Assembly: GCF_026586625.1 (NCBI RefSeq)
Contig: NZ_JAODIW010000008.1
Location: 553,811 to 617,810, forward strand
DNA length: 64,000 nt
Direction: 5' to 3'
Origin: Halobium salinum
GTDB taxonomy: Archaea > Halobacteriota > Halobacteria > Halobacteriales > Haloferacaceae
Both the position numbers and the translations under genes were made by a program. Positions 9,172 through 18,406 of the stretch are shown in pieces (within the stretch, counting starts at the first letter, position 1; each line of letters starts with the position of its first letter). The notes under the pieces were generated by a model. It was given only the letters and a program-made list of their open reading frames with translations. It had not been told where the DNA came from and did no database searches.

Positions 9172-9391
9172 GCGCCACGACGCCGGGCAAGCTTGTCCGC
9201 CCGGCACTCGCCGACGCGGTGGTGTGACGAGAACCGAGCCCCAGGACGGCCGCGTGTTCGGGGCGTCGGATGACCACCCATCGCCCGAGGCGAGGCGGAT
9301 TGGCCGCGGTGAACCTGTCGAATATAGCTCGTCTTTCACCACTGAACACCTTTTTACCTCTGTACGGCTTATCGGCGTAAGCCTAGCCGGA

Positions 9392-11110
9392 ATGCCATCG
9401 GAACAGGAACCGGGTGGAGGGAGCGACGTGGTCGACGCGGTCGACGCCACCGAATCGACGGCGTCGGCGGAGTCACCAACCGGCCCGAGGGCGGAGGAGC
9501 CCTCGTTCGTGCAGGTCGGTCTCGACGCACTCCCCACCCAGACGGCGATACTGGACGACGACGGCACGATCGTCTACACCAACGAGGCGTGGAAGGAGTT
9601 CGCCCTCGACAACGGGTACGAGGACGAGCCGTCCATGCTCGGGGTCAACTACCTCTCGGTGTGTGACGGGGGCGCGGACGACGAACCCGACGGGGACTCG
9701 ACGTTCGCCGCCACCGGCATCCGGTCGGTCATCGCGGGCGAACGCGGGGAGTTCTCCTTCGAGTACCCCTGTCACAGCCCGACCGAGCGACGGTGGTTCA
9801 CGATGCGAGCCATCCGCTTCCGCCACGCCGACGAGCCCTACGTGCTCGTCATCCACCTGAACATCACCGACCGGAAGCTCTCGGAGCTTCGCGTCGAGGA
9901 GCGAAACGGTCAGCTCGACACCCTCAACCGTATCAGCGTCCTCGTCCGGGACATCGTCGGCTCGCTGTTCGACGTGGAGTCCCGCGACGAGCTCGAGTCG
10001 CTGGTCTGTCACCGGCTCGCTGACTCGGAGTTCTTCGAAGCCGCCTGGATGACCGACCTCGGCGAGCGCGACGACCACCTCCCGGTCCGCTACACGGCCG
10101 GCGCCGACGGCTGGCCGGCGGGCGCCATCGACGACGTGACGCCGGCATCGACGGCGGTCGCCCGCGCCCGGGAGACGGGCGAGACGGTAGCCGCCCACGC
10201 CGGCGACGCCAGCGCTGCCGACGACGTCGAGACGGACGGCCTGCTCGAAGCCGCCCGGGAGCGTGGCTTCGAGTCCTACCTCGCCGTCCCCGTCGTCTAC
10301 CGGGGGGCGACCCACGGGGTCCTGGTCGTTCACGCCCCGGCGACCGAGGCGTTCAGCGACTGGGAGCGCGCCGCCTTCGAGGTGCTCGGAGAGACCGTCG
10401 GCTACGCCATCAGCGCCGTCGAGAACCGTAAACTGCTGTACGCGGACTACGTCACCGAGTTGGAGTTCGGCATCGACGGGGCGGCGACGGTGTTCGCCCC
10501 GCTGACCGCCGAGGCCGACTGCGAGGTGGAACTCACCGGGTTCGTCCCGCTGTCGGCCGGCGCCGTCATCGAGTACCTCACCGTCCACGGCGCGACCGCC
10601 GAGGAGGTCGAAACCGTCCTCGGCGACAGCGAGTTCGTCGAAGCGGTGACCGTCATCGGCGAGTTCGAGGACGGCTGCCGTATCGAGTGTAGCGTCGCCG
10701 AGGACTCGGTCGTGAACGTTCTCTCGGACCAGGGCGTGAAGGTCCGCTCCGCCCGCGCCGCCGACGGCGAGCTTCGGGTCGTCGCCGAGGCGCCCGCCGA
10801 CGCCGACATCGGCACCGTCGTCGAGGCGGTCCGCCGGGTGTACCCCGAGGCGGACCTGCTCGCAAAGCGCGAGCGCGAGCGCGAGACCCGAACCATCGAG
10901 GAGTACTGGGAGGAACTCGAAGCGGACCTCACCGACCGACAGCTGTCGATGCTCCGGGCGGCGTACCACGCTGGCTTCTTCGAGTGGCCCCGAGAGTCCT
11001 CCGGGGAGGACGTCGCGGCGTCGTTCGACATCGCCCCCGCGACCTTCCACCAGCACATGCGCGTCGGCCTCGGGAAGCTCCTCTCGCGACTGTTCGAGTC
11101 GCGGGACTGA
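9392..11110 (+). CDS. PAS-GAF-HTH_10 regulator, bacterio-opsin activator (Bat) type
   Basis: A 572-residue sensor-regulator. After an acidic linker, residues about 41-155 form a PAS domain (LPTQTAILDDDGTIVYTN ... HLNITDRKLSELR). About 165-330 is a GAF domain (SLFDVESRDELESLVCHRLADSEFFEAAWM ... LAVPVVYRGATHGVLVVHA). A Bat-specific effector region comes next (LEFGIDGAATVFAPLTAE ...), and about 515-565 is the HTH_10 DNA-binding domain (LTDRQLSMLRAAYHAGFFEWPR). This layout is that of Bat, which activates bacterio-opsin in Halobacterium, and of many paralogues. No opsin or carotenoid gene is nearby, so the target is unknown. A TATA-like gcttatc lies 20-27 bases upstream of the ATG. Confidence 0.92.
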   Translation: MPSEQEPGGGSDVVDAVDATESTASAESPTGPRAEEPSFVQVGLDALPTQTAILDDDGTIVYTNEAWKEFALDNGYEDEPSMLGVNYLSVCDGGADDEPDGDSTFAATGIRSVIAGERGEFSFEYPCHSPTERRWFTMRAIRFRHADEPYVLVIHLNITDRKLSELRVEERNGQLDTLNRISVLVRDIVGSLFDVESRDELESLVCHRLADSEFFEAAWMTDLGERDDHLPVRYTAGADGWPAGAIDDVTPASTAVARARETGETVAAHAGDASAADDVETDGLLEAARERGFESYLAVPVVYRGATHGVLVVHAPATEAFSDWERAAFEVLGETVGYAISAVENRKLLYADYVTELEFGIDGAATVFAPLTAEADCEVELTGFVPLSAGAVIEYLTVHGATAEEVETVLGDSEFVEAVTVIGEFEDGCRIECSVAEDSVVNVLSDQGVKVRSARAADGELRVVAEAPADADIGTVVEAVRRVYPEADLLAKRERERETRTIEEYWEELEADLTDRQLSMLRAAYHAGFFEWPRESSGEDVAASFDIAPATFHQHMRVGLGKLLSRLFESRD

Positions 11111-11289
11111 CCCGGGTCGGGTCCGGGCCACCGATTCTCTCCTTGCTCCCGGTCCGCGAGCGACGGTGCACCCGCATCGACGGTCGGTCCCTCGCCGAGG
11201 CCGCCGCCGAATTCGTATCTCCGCATACGGTGTACGGTCGGAGCATCCGACACGCGCCCCTTTTACCCGCCGCGCCCGTCGCTTGGGGC

Positions 11290-12204
11290 ATGGTTCGGAA
11301 CGTCGCGGGCGTCATGGCCGAACTCGAGCCCGAGGACTTCTATCTCCTCTCGGGCGTCGAGCAGGGGATGCGCTTCAGCCGGTGGGTGAACCGGGAGAAG
11401 CTCCCCGACTACGCCAACCTGACTGCAGAGGAGGTCGACTACCGGCTGGACCGCTGTATGCAGCGCGACCTCGTGAAACGGAAGACCATCCAGTACGAGG
11501 GGTTCCAACTCGCCGTCGAGGGGTACGACGCGCTCGCCCTGCGTGCGTTCGCCGAGCGCGACACGATCCAGGGCGTCGGCGCCCCGCTCGGCGTCGGCAA
11601 GGAGAGCGACGTGTTGGAGGTGCAGTCGTACAAACCCCTCGCGATGAAGTTCCACCGCGAGGGGTACACGAACTTCCGCGAGGTACGACGCGAGCGCGAC
11701 TACACGTCCGACCACCACCACGTCTCGTGGCTCTACACGGCGAGGAAGGCCGCCGAACGCGAGTACGAGGCGCTGGAGACGTTGTACCCCGACGTGTCGG
11801 TCCCCCGCCCGGTCGACCAGAACCGCCACGCCATCGTGATGGAGCAGTTCGACGGCGTCGAACTCTCGCGAGCGAAGCTCGAATCGGAGCAGGTCGTCGG
11901 CGTCCTCGGCCTCATCCTCCGTGAGGTCGCCCTGGCCTACCGCGTGGGGTTCGTCCACGCCGACATGAGCGCCCACAACGTCGCGGTCGGCGAGGGCGGC
12001 GTGACGATCTTCGACTGGCCGCAGGCCGTCCCGACCGACCACGAGAACAGCGAGGAGCTGCTCGAACGCGACGTGGAGAACCTCGTCGACTACTTTCACC
12101 GGAAGTATCCCCACGAGACGCCCGATTCCATCGATTCGGAGGCGGTCGCGGCCGACATCGTCGCCGGCGAGTTCGAGTCGATAAGCGCGTACGTCGAAGC
12201 GTAA
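11290..12204 (+). CDS. rio2: Rio2-type serine/threonine kinase/ATPase
   Basis: A 304-residue atypical kinase needed for small-subunit ribosome maturation in archaea and eukaryotes. Residues 1-90 form the Rio2-specific winged helix (LEPEDFYLLSGVEQGM ... LTAEEVDYRL). The kinase part shows the glycine-rich loop VGVGKESDVLEV, the catalytic Lys in LAMKFHREG, the long flexible segment DYTSDHHHVSWLYTARKAAEREY, the hinge VMEQFDGVEL, the catalytic loop FVHADMSAHNV, and the metal-binding IFDWPQAV. This matches the Rio2 signature. The start at 11290 follows a pyrimidine-rich cccttttacccg stretch. The gene stands alone between two unrelated neighbours. Confidence 0.95.
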   Translation: MVRNVAGVMAELEPEDFYLLSGVEQGMRFSRWVNREKLPDYANLTAEEVDYRLDRCMQRDLVKRKTIQYEGFQLAVEGYDALALRAFAERDTIQGVGAPLGVGKESDVLEVQSYKPLAMKFHREGYTNFREVRRERDYTSDHHHVSWLYTARKAAEREYEALETLYPDVSVPRPVDQNRHAIVMEQFDGVELSRAKLESEQVVGVLGLILREVALAYRVGFVHADMSAHNVAVGEGGVTIFDWPQAVPTDHENSEELLERDVENLVDYFHRKYPHETPDSIDSEAVAADIVAGEFESISAYVEA

Positions 12205-12344
12205 ACCCGAGGGCGCGATACGAAACGGCCTCTGCACCGACGCCACGCCCACTTCGACGTGCGGTCACGGGGCCGACTCGGTCGTCGTTCGAGCGCCGTC
12301 CCCGGGCCGAAGGAGTAGCCGGAAATCGATACCCACGACCGAAG

Positions 12345-12354
12345 AAAGGTTTAT
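12345..12354 (+). promoter_or_regulatory. TATA box upstream of the retropepsin-like gene
   Basis: The stretch aaggtttatg is AT-rich within a GC-rich spacer and sits about 29 bases before the ATG at 12379, consistent with an archaeal TATA box and a leaderless or near-leaderless message. Confidence 0.5.
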
Positions 12355-12378
12355 GTCCCGGTTCCCATAGGCAGATAC

Positions 12379-12726
12379 ATGACCCACAGCCCGATCGTAG
12401 GGCTCGTCGAGGAGGTGGTCGTCGGCGGCGAACGGGCGGCGACCACGGTCCTCGCGAAGTGTGATACGGGTGCCAAGCGCACCTCCATCGACCTCGCGCT
12501 CGCACGCGACCTCGGGCTGGGCGAGGGGGAGAAACAGGTGCGCGTCCGGTCGAGCAACGGTGTCGAGAAGCGTTCGGTGTACGCCTTCGAGGTCGACATT
12601 CAGGGAACGACCCACGAAGTGCTGGCCTCGGTGACCGACCGGAGTGCGATGCGCTACGACGCCATCGTCGGCCGGGACGTGCTCCAGTCGTACCTCGTCG
12701 ACTCCTCGCTGAAAAAGGGGGAGTAG
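12379..12726 (+). CDS. Retropepsin-like aspartic protease domain protein (RimK-associated family)
   Basis: A 115-residue single-domain protein of the family formerly called putative ATP-dependent zinc protease (Pfam Zn_protease), which has a retropepsin fold. It shows VGLVEEVVVGG, then LAKCDTGAKRTSIDL, where Asp-Thr-Gly-Ala is the aspartic-protease-like active-site loop, VRVRSSNGVEKR, and the terminal RYDAIVGRDVLQSYLVD. In bacteria the family often neighbours rimK-type glutamate ligases; here a RimK-like gene lies 30 kb away at 42422. Proteolytic activity would need a homodimer and has not been shown from sequence. Confidence 0.85.
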   Translation: MTHSPIVGLVEEVVVGGERAATTVLAKCDTGAKRTSIDLALARDLGLGEGEKQVRVRSSNGVEKRSVYAFEVDIQGTTHEVLASVTDRSAMRYDAIVGRDVLQSYLVDSSLKKGE

Positions 12727-12748
12727 CGGGACGCGACGCCGGTCGGGG

Positions 12749-14146
12749 CTACCAGGTCAGCCCCTCGTAGACGATTCCCTCGCGGTTCTCGATGATTCGC
12801 CGCCCGTCGACGACGACGGGCGTCGCCATCGACTCGAACTCCTCATCGAGCGCGGCGAACTCCGGCCAGTCGGTGACGACGAGCGCGCCGACCGCACTCT
12901 CCAGGGCCGCGGCAGCGCTGTCGACGTACTCCACCTCGGGGAACTCCTCGCGCATGTTCGCGGCGGCCTGCGGGTCGTAGGCGACGGGGTGGGCGCCGCG
13001 CTCCGCGAGACCCCGCAGGACGGGCTTGGCGCGCGAACCCCGCACGTCGTCGGTGTCGGGTTTGAACGCCAACCCGAGGACGGCGACGCGCTCGTCTTCG
13101 ACGTCGACGTGGCGGTCGAGCAGTTCGAGCAAGCGGAGCGGTTGGCGGTCGTTGACGCCGACGACGGCGTCCAGCAGTTCGGGCTCGTACCCCTTCTCGC
13201 GGGCGCCGGCCCGGAGGGCGTCGGTGTCCTTCGGGAAGCAGGAGCCGCCCCAGCCGACCCCCGAGCGCAGGAACTCCGAGCCGATGCGCTCGTCGAGCCC
13301 GATAGCGTCGGCCACCTCGTAGGAGTCGACGCCGTACTCCTTGCAGACGTTGCCGAGTTCGTTGATGAGCGAAATCTTCGAGGCGAGGAACACGTTGTTC
13401 GCGTACTTCACCATCGCGGCCTCGCGCCGCCCGGTCTCGACGACGGGCACGTCGCCGTCGGCGGCCTCGACGACGGGTGCGTACAACTCGTGGAGGCGGG
13501 CGAGCGCACGGTCCGCCGTGGGTTCGGCGTCGGCGTCCGGGTCAGGGACGGCGTCCGAGTTGGGGTCGGCGCTTCGGCTGGGGCCGGCGTCCGACTGGGC
13601 GTCGAAGCCGGCGGTGCCGAACACCAGTTTGTCGGGGTTCAGGAAGTCCGCCACGGCCGACCCCTGCGCCTGGAACTCGGGGTTGACGGCGACGTCGAAG
13701 TCGACGCCCTCGCGCTTGCCGGAGGCCTCCTCCAGAGCCGGGACGAGGCGCTCTTCGACCATCCCGGGGAGCACGGTGCTCTTGACGACGACGAGGTGGT
13801 AGTCGTCCTTGTCGGCGAGCACCTCGCCCACGTCACGGGTGGCGGCCTCGACGGCCGAGAGGTCGATGCTCCCGTCCTCGCGGGAGGGGGTCTGAATGGC
13901 GACGACGGTCACGTCCGTATCCCGAAGCTCCGCGTGGTCGGTGGTGGCGTGGAGACGACCGTCCGCGCCGACGGTCCGGTCGACCCGTTCCTGCAGACCC
14001 GGCTCGTGGATGGGTGCCTCGCCCGCGTTCAGCCGGTCGACGAGTTCGGGGTCGATGTCGACGGCGACGACCTCGTGGCCGAGGTCGGCGAGACAGGCGC
14101 CGACGACGGTGCCGACGTAGCCGCTCCCGATGACGCTAACGTGCAT
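12749..14146 (-). CDS. aglM: UDP-glucose/nucleotide-sugar 6-dehydrogenase (AglM type)
   Basis: A 465-residue enzyme oxidising UDP-glucose (or a related UDP-sugar) at C6 to the uronic acid, supplying hexuronates for N-glycans. Features: MHVSVIGSGYVGTVVGACLA (NAD Rossmann motif), IQTPSREDGSIDL, VVVKSTVLPGM, NPEFQAQGSAV, KYANNVFLASKISLINEL, the catalytic cysteine in GVGWGGSCFPKD, and LGLAFKPDTDDVRGS. An acidic low-complexity insert (about residues 182-212) interrupts the region after KLVFG, where relatives are compact. Homology supports the ATG at 14146 over one four codons upstream. AglM is the known Haloferax N-glycosylation enzyme; orthology is inferred. It heads the glycan locus on this strand. 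Confidence 0.9.
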   Translation of the reverse strand: MHVSVIGSGYVGTVVGACLADLGHEVVAVDIDPELVDRLNAGEAPIHEPGLQERVDRTVGADGRLHATTDHAELRDTDVTVVAIQTPSREDGSIDLSAVEAATRDVGEVLADKDDYHLVVVKSTVLPGMVEERLVPALEEASGKREGVDFDVAVNPEFQAQGSAVADFLNPDKLVFGTAGFDAQSDAGPSRSADPNSDAVPDPDADAEPTADRALARLHELYAPVVEAADGDVPVVETGRREAAMVKYANNVFLASKISLINELGNVCKEYGVDSYEVADAIGLDERIGSEFLRSGVGWGGSCFPKDTDALRAGAREKGYEPELLDAVVGVNDRQPLRLLELLDRHVDVEDERVAVLGLAFKPDTDDVRGSRAKPVLRGLAERGAHPVAYDPQAAANMREEFPEVEYVDSAAAALESAVGALVVTDWPEFAALDEEFESMATPVVVDGRRIIENREGIVYEGLTW

Positions 14147-14222
14147 TACCAGCAACACGACGTGACGGACCTTGAAGCTTCAGGAGCCGTGAGCGGAGCC
14201 GTCACCGGGGGCAGACCGGCCG

Positions 14223-15182
14223 CTACCAGCCCGTCCCCTCGTCGTAGCCACCGAGGAGCGTCGACTGGACGCTGGCGCCGGCGCGCCGAGCGAGGGCGGC
14301 CGTCTGCAACCCCGTCGGGCCGGTGAGCGCGATGACGAAGCGAATCGCCGCGTTCGCGCTCGGCTGGTGGTGGAGCGCCTTGGCGGCGGAGCGGACGCCT
14401 TCCCGGTAGTTCCGGTCGTGTCGGAGTTCGATGCGGGACTTCGCGAGGTACCAACTCGCGAGGAAGGCGTGAGCGACGTCGGGGTACTCCACCATCTCCT
14501 CGCGGTACTTCTTCCACATGTAGCGACCCACGTCGAGCTGTTCGGGCTCGTCGGAGATGTTCGAACCGTGGAAGGTGCGCCGGACGAGCACCTCGGGCAG
14601 GTAGTCGAACTTACAGCGCTTCGCGAGTCGGACGGTCATCTCCCAGTCCACGCCGCGCGGGAAGTCGGGGTCGAAGCCGCCGACCGCGTCGTAGTCGCGG
14701 GCGCGAATCATGTGACTCGAGTGGGGGTGGAGGTGGAAGCCGCGGAAGATGTCGGGGTAGAGGTCGCCGCGCTGGTCCGGTCGATACCGCCGGGTCACCC
14801 GTCCCTCCTCGGTGGCGAGCACCCCGCCGGTGTAGACGACGCCGAAGTCGTCGGGGAGCGAGGCGAATTTCTCGAGTTGGCGCTCGACCTTCTCCGGGTG
14901 CCAGCGGTCGTCGTCGCCGAGGATACAGTAGAACTCGCCGTCCGCGACCGCCGCGGCACGGTTGAAGCTGTAGGAGATGCCGCGGTTCTCCTCGTTGACG
15001 CGGACGCGGACGCGGTCGTCGTCGGCGTACGCTGCCAACACCGACTCCGTGTCGTCGGTGGAGCCGTCGACGACGACGACGGCTTCGACGTCGTCGTGGG
15101 TCTGGTTCAGCACCGTCTCGACCGCCCCGCCGACGCGTTCGGCGCGGTTATACGTCGGGATGAGGGCGCTCACGAGGGGCAT
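14223..15182 (-). CDS. Glycosyltransferase family 2
   Basis: A 319-residue GT-A fold glycosyltransferase. It opens MPLVSALIPTYNRAERVGGAV, has VVVVDGSTDDTESVL, the nucleotide-sugar/metal motif region YCILGDDDRWHPEKVERQL, and a later FPRGVDWEMTVRLAKR in the acceptor region. Such enzymes transfer a sugar from a nucleotide-activated donor to a growing lipid-linked glycan or surface polymer. The C-terminal 80 residues are helical with no clear membrane span. It follows the dehydrogenase on the same strand by 76 bases, and its promoter region is shared head-to-head with a family 4 glycosyltransferase. Donor and acceptor are unknown. Confidence 0.92.
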   Translation of the reverse strand: MPLVSALIPTYNRAERVGGAVETVLNQTHDDVEAVVVVDGSTDDTESVLAAYADDDRVRVRVNEENRGISYSFNRAAAVADGEFYCILGDDDRWHPEKVERQLEKFASLPDDFGVVYTGGVLATEEGRVTRRYRPDQRGDLYPDIFRGFHLHPHSSHMIRARDYDAVGGFDPDFPRGVDWEMTVRLAKRCKFDYLPEVLVRRTFHGSNISDEPEQLDVGRYMWKKYREEMVEYPDVAHAFLASWYLAKSRIELRHDRNYREGVRSAAKALHHQPSANAAIRFVIALTGPTGLQTAALARRAGASVQSTLLGGYDEGTGW

Positions 15183-15272
15183 CGACGGCCCTTCTCCGCC
15201 GGGTATGAAGAAGCTGTCCCATCCTCGCGGCGGGAGTCGACGGGCCGGCACCCGCGCTCTCGGCGGTCGCGT

Positions 15273-15286
15273 GAGGTACGCTTATC
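15273..15286 (+). promoter_or_regulatory. TATA-like element upstream of the GT4 gene
   Basis: The sequence acgcttatccc lies about 35 bases upstream of the ATG at 15317, in the 134-base divergent spacer between the GT2 and GT4 genes. Confidence 0.4.
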
Positions 15287-15316
15287 CCCCGCCTGGGCGA
15301 ACGCCGGACGACTCGA

Positions 15317-16582
15317 ATGCACGTCTGTATGGTCCTCCCGGACCCCTACCCCCCTGACATCCGCGTGACGAAGGAGGCACGCGCCCTGCTCGACGCCGGC
15401 CACGAGGTGTCGCTGCTCTGTCGCGGCCAGCCGGAGGCGGCCGACCGCGAGACCGTCGACGGAATCGACGTGGTCCGGCTCGGGGAGTCGGCGCCACGCG
15501 ACCGGGCGGCCCGACTCGGGAGCGCCGCCTGCAACCTCGCGACCGGCGCCCACCCGCGCTGGGCGCTCGCGATTCGACGCCTCGTCCGCGAACGCGACGC
15601 CGACGTGGTCCACGTCCACGACCTCCCGCTCGTCCGGACGGCGCTGTGGGCGCTCCGGGGCTCGGACCCGGCGCTCGACGTGCCAGTCGTCGCCGACCTC
15701 CACGAGAACTTCCCCGAGGCCGTCCGCCAGTGGCGCCGACCCCACTTCGAGGGCGAAGGAACCGGCGACCTCGGCGTCCGCGTCGACGCCCTCTTCAACC
15801 CCATCTCGCGCTGGAAGCGCATCGAACGCGCCGTCCTCCCGCAGGTCGACCGGGTGCTCACCGTCTGCGAGGAGGCGGCCCGTCACTACCACCGCGACTG
15901 CCGGGTGTTGCCCGCGCGGACGACGGTCGTCGGCAACACGGTCGACTTGAAGGGGTTCGACGCCGAGGCGGACCCGGCCGACGAGTATGCCGACGCCGAC
16001 GAGTTCCTCGTCACCTACGTCGGCGGGTTCGGCCCACATCGCGGGCTAGAGACCGCCATCGAGGGAATCGCCGCGGCCGACGCGGAGGGCAAGAGCGAGG
16101 GCGGTCCCGAGCCGCACCTGCTGCTCGTCGGCGCCGGCGCCGACCGCCATCGCGAACAACTGGAGGCGCTGATTTCGGAGTTGGGCGTCGACGACCGCGT
16201 GACGTTTACCGGCTGGGTCGACTTCGAGGACGTGCCGAGGTACATGGCCGCCAGCGACGCCTGTCTGGTGCCCCACGCGAGCACCCCACACACCGACACG
16301 ACTGTGCCGCACAAGCTGTTCCAGTACATGGCCGTCGGCGCGCCCGTAATCGTCAGCGACGTACCGCCCCTGAAGCGCATCGTCGAGGAGACGGAGTCGG
16401 GGCTGGTGGTGCCGGCGGACGACGGGGAGGCGATGGGTGAGGCGATTTCGACGCTGGCTTCCGATTCCGAGGAAGCGTCGCGGCTGGGCGAGAACGGCCG
16501 CGAGGCGGTTCGGACGAAGTATAATTGGGGGGCCGACGCCGAGCGGTTGGTGGCGACGTACGAGGACCTGGTCGGCGAGTGA
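15317..16582 (+). CDS. Glycosyltransferase family 4
   Basis: A 421-residue GT-B fold transferase. The N-terminal acceptor domain begins MHVCMVLPDPYPPDIRVTKEA and has DVVHVHDLPL. The C-terminal donor domain shows VTYVGGFGPHRGLETAIEGI, LLLVGAGADR, VTFTGWVDFEDVPRYMA, the GT4 signature LFQYMAVGAPVIVSDVPPLKRIVEE with the E-x7-E pair, and GLVVPADDGEAMGEAI. This matches retaining GT4 enzymes (WbpH/WbuB-like) that build surface glycans. It is divergent from the GT2 gene and converges with the nucleotide-sugar dehydrogenase at 16661. Sugar specificity is not visible. Confidence 0.92.
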   Translation: MHVCMVLPDPYPPDIRVTKEARALLDAGHEVSLLCRGQPEAADRETVDGIDVVRLGESAPRDRAARLGSAACNLATGAHPRWALAIRRLVRERDADVVHVHDLPLVRTALWALRGSDPALDVPVVADLHENFPEAVRQWRRPHFEGEGTGDLGVRVDALFNPISRWKRIERAVLPQVDRVLTVCEEAARHYHRDCRVLPARTTVVGNTVDLKGFDAEADPADEYADADEFLVTYVGGFGPHRGLETAIEGIAAADAEGKSEGGPEPHLLLVGAGADRHREQLEALISELGVDDRVTFTGWVDFEDVPRYMAASDACLVPHASTPHTDTTVPHKLFQYMAVGAPVIVSDVPPLKRIVEETESGLVVPADDGEAMGEAISTLASDSEEASRLGENGREAVRTKYNWGADAERLVATYEDLVGE

Positions 16583-16660
16583 GCGTTCTGCGGTGGGGTC
16601 GGGTTCCGCGGCTACGGTTCCGGCGACCACTCCGGCACGACCGGAAGGGACGGCTCCGAC

Positions 16661-17917
16661 TCAGTTCGACCCGTCACCCAGCACGACCACCTCGAACCCC
16701 GCGGCCTCCCACCGACTGCGGTCGACGACCGCCCGCGCGTCGACGACGGTGGGCGAGCGCATCCGGGTCGCCAGCGACTCGGAGTCCAGGTTCGCGAACG
16801 CGGAGTGGTCGGTCACGACGACGAGACAGTCGCTTCCCGCCGTCGCCGTCTCGAGCGAGTCCAGTTCGACCGGCAGGTCCGCGTCCGACTCGACGTGGGG
16901 GTCGTACGCACGGACGTCGAAGCCGACGTTCCGCGCCAGCCGAGCGATGGGGCGGGCCGGCGTCTCGCGGGTGTCGCCCACGTCGCCCTTGTAGGCCACG
17001 CCGAGGAGCGTCACTCGGGGGTCGCGGTCGGGTACCTCTCCGACGGCACCCTGCACCAGCCCGAGGACGTGCTTCGCCATGGAGTCGTTGATGGCGCGGG
17101 CCTGCGAGATGAGCCGGTCGTGGGTCGAGCTCTGTGCGAGGAACTGCGGGTCGATGGTGATGCAGTGACCGCCGACGCCGGGGCCGGGACGGTGGACGTC
17201 CACCCGCGGATGCTCGTTCGCGAGGTCGACGCTCCGGTGGACGTCGACGCCGAGCTCCTCGGCTATCTTCGCGAACTCGTTGGCCAGCGCGATGTTGACG
17301 TCGCGGTAGGTGTTCTCCATCAGCTTCACGAACTCCGCGCCGCGCGGGGTGGTGCGGTGGAGGTCGCCCTCGACGAACGAGTAGAGGTCGGCCGCGCGCT
17401 CGGCCGAGCGGTCGTCGATGGCGCCGAGCAGGCGCGCGTTCCCGACCATCTCGTTGAGCGTGTCGCCGGGGATGGCCCGCTCCGGACAGTGCGCGAGCGA
17501 GAACGCGCCGCGTTCGAGCCCGGAGCGTTCGAGGATGCGCCCGACGAGGCGTTCGGTGGTGCCCGGCGGAACGGTGGACTCGACGACGACGAGGTCGTCG
17601 CGCGTGAGTACCGGTTCGACCGCTTCGGCGGCGGCGCGGACGGCCGCGAGGTCCGCCACTTCGGTGTCCGCGTCCAGCGGTGTCGGCGTCACGATGACGA
17701 AGGCGTCGGCCGGGACCACGTCGGTTCGGGCCTCGAAGCGGCCCTCCACCTCGTGGAACAGGTCGACGAGCGCGGGCTCCTCGAGCGGCGGCTCGCCGCG
17801 GTCGAGGGCGTCGACCTTCGACTCGTCGACGTCGACGCCGACGACCTCGTGGTTCCGGGCGGCGAGCAGGGCCGTCGGGAGTCCGACGTAGCCGAGGCCG
17901 ATGACGCAAACCTTCAT
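16661..17917 (-). CDS. Nucleotide-sugar dehydrogenase, WecC/WbpA type (UDP-HexNAc 6-dehydrogenase)
   Basis: A 418-residue NAD-dependent dehydrogenase that oxidises C6 of a UDP-N-acetylhexosamine, giving a HexNAc uronate. Evidence: MKVCVIGLGYVGLPTALL, VIVTPTPLDADTEVADL, VVESTVPPGTTERLV, the WecC/WbpA-type HCPERAIPGDTLNE, LMENTYRDVNIALANE, the catalytic Cys in GPGVGGHCITIDP and VTLLGVAYKGDVGDTRE. CPER-IPG and GVGGHCI separate this group from UDP-glucose dehydrogenases, whose version here (12749-14146) has GVGWGGSCFPKD. It may feed the Gfo/Idh and DegT enzymes encoded at 22784-24984. ManNAc versus GlcNAc specificity cannot be read by eye. Confidence 0.9.
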   Translation of the reverse strand: MKVCVIGLGYVGLPTALLAARNHEVVGVDVDESKVDALDRGEPPLEEPALVDLFHEVEGRFEARTDVVPADAFVIVTPTPLDADTEVADLAAVRAAAEAVEPVLTRDDLVVVESTVPPGTTERLVGRILERSGLERGAFSLAHCPERAIPGDTLNEMVGNARLLGAIDDRSAERAADLYSFVEGDLHRTTPRGAEFVKLMENTYRDVNIALANEFAKIAEELGVDVHRSVDLANEHPRVDVHRPGPGVGGHCITIDPQFLAQSSTHDRLISQARAINDSMAKHVLGLVQGAVGEVPDRDPRVTLLGVAYKGDVGDTRETPARPIARLARNVGFDVRAYDPHVESDADLPVELDSLETATAGSDCLVVVTDHSAFANLDSESLATRMRSPTVVDARAVVDRSRWEAAGFEVVVLGDGSN

Positions 17918-18406
17918 GTCTTCTTACCGGTCGGGCGAGGGCGGGAAGTAGTTTGTGTCGTGTGCTGGCCGGGTGTCTTCGGGTGAACTGTGGAGTACGT
18001 AATGACCGTGTCCCTCCTTGGAAGGGCGATGTGTAGTTGAGAGGGGTTGAGTCGGTAGAAGTGCTGTGTCGGTAGTTCACGGAAGCCCCCGCGCTCGCGA
18101 CTCGGGCGGCTCGCTGCGCTCCTCGGCTCGCTCACTGCGTTCGCTCGCCTGCGGTGCTTACGTCGCCGGCCTTCGCCGCGAGCGCGGCCCCTTCCGAAGT
18201 CCCTCCCAACACCGACTGTTCGGCCGGTTGTTGCCCGTCTTTGCTCGGTGAGCCGCTCAACTGAACACGACCCTTGGAAGTCCACCCCGACGTGGCGGCT
18301 GTTCGGATTCGTCGTCGGTGGGGCTGACGGACGGGCGTAGGTCTCGGTCCGGAGAGAAACGGGGGACCGAACGTCGACGTGGGTGGTCAGCCGGCCGAAG
18401 CGGTCG
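17918..18406. other. 489-base intergenic spacer containing hairpin repeat copy A
   Basis: No gene is convincing on either strand. The left part (17918-18080) is AT-richer than the surroundings and probably carries the promoter of the dehydrogenase. The centre is the repeat described at 18081-18202. The right part (18203-18406) runs to the stop codon of the methyltransferase fusion and shows nothing recognisable. Confidence 0.65.
18081..18202 (+). repeat. Interspersed hairpin repeat, copy A
   Basis: The element starts ggaagcccccgcgctcgcg and ends cgcgagcgcggccccttcc, then gaagtcc. The arms ccgcgctcgcg and cgcgagcgcgg pair perfectly over 11 bases, with ggaa/ttcc closing the base and a C-rich internal bulge. 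The enclosed part, with ctcgctgcgctcctc and ctgcggtgctt, matches the copy at 41778. Only the stem sequence differs between the copies. Confidence 0.75.
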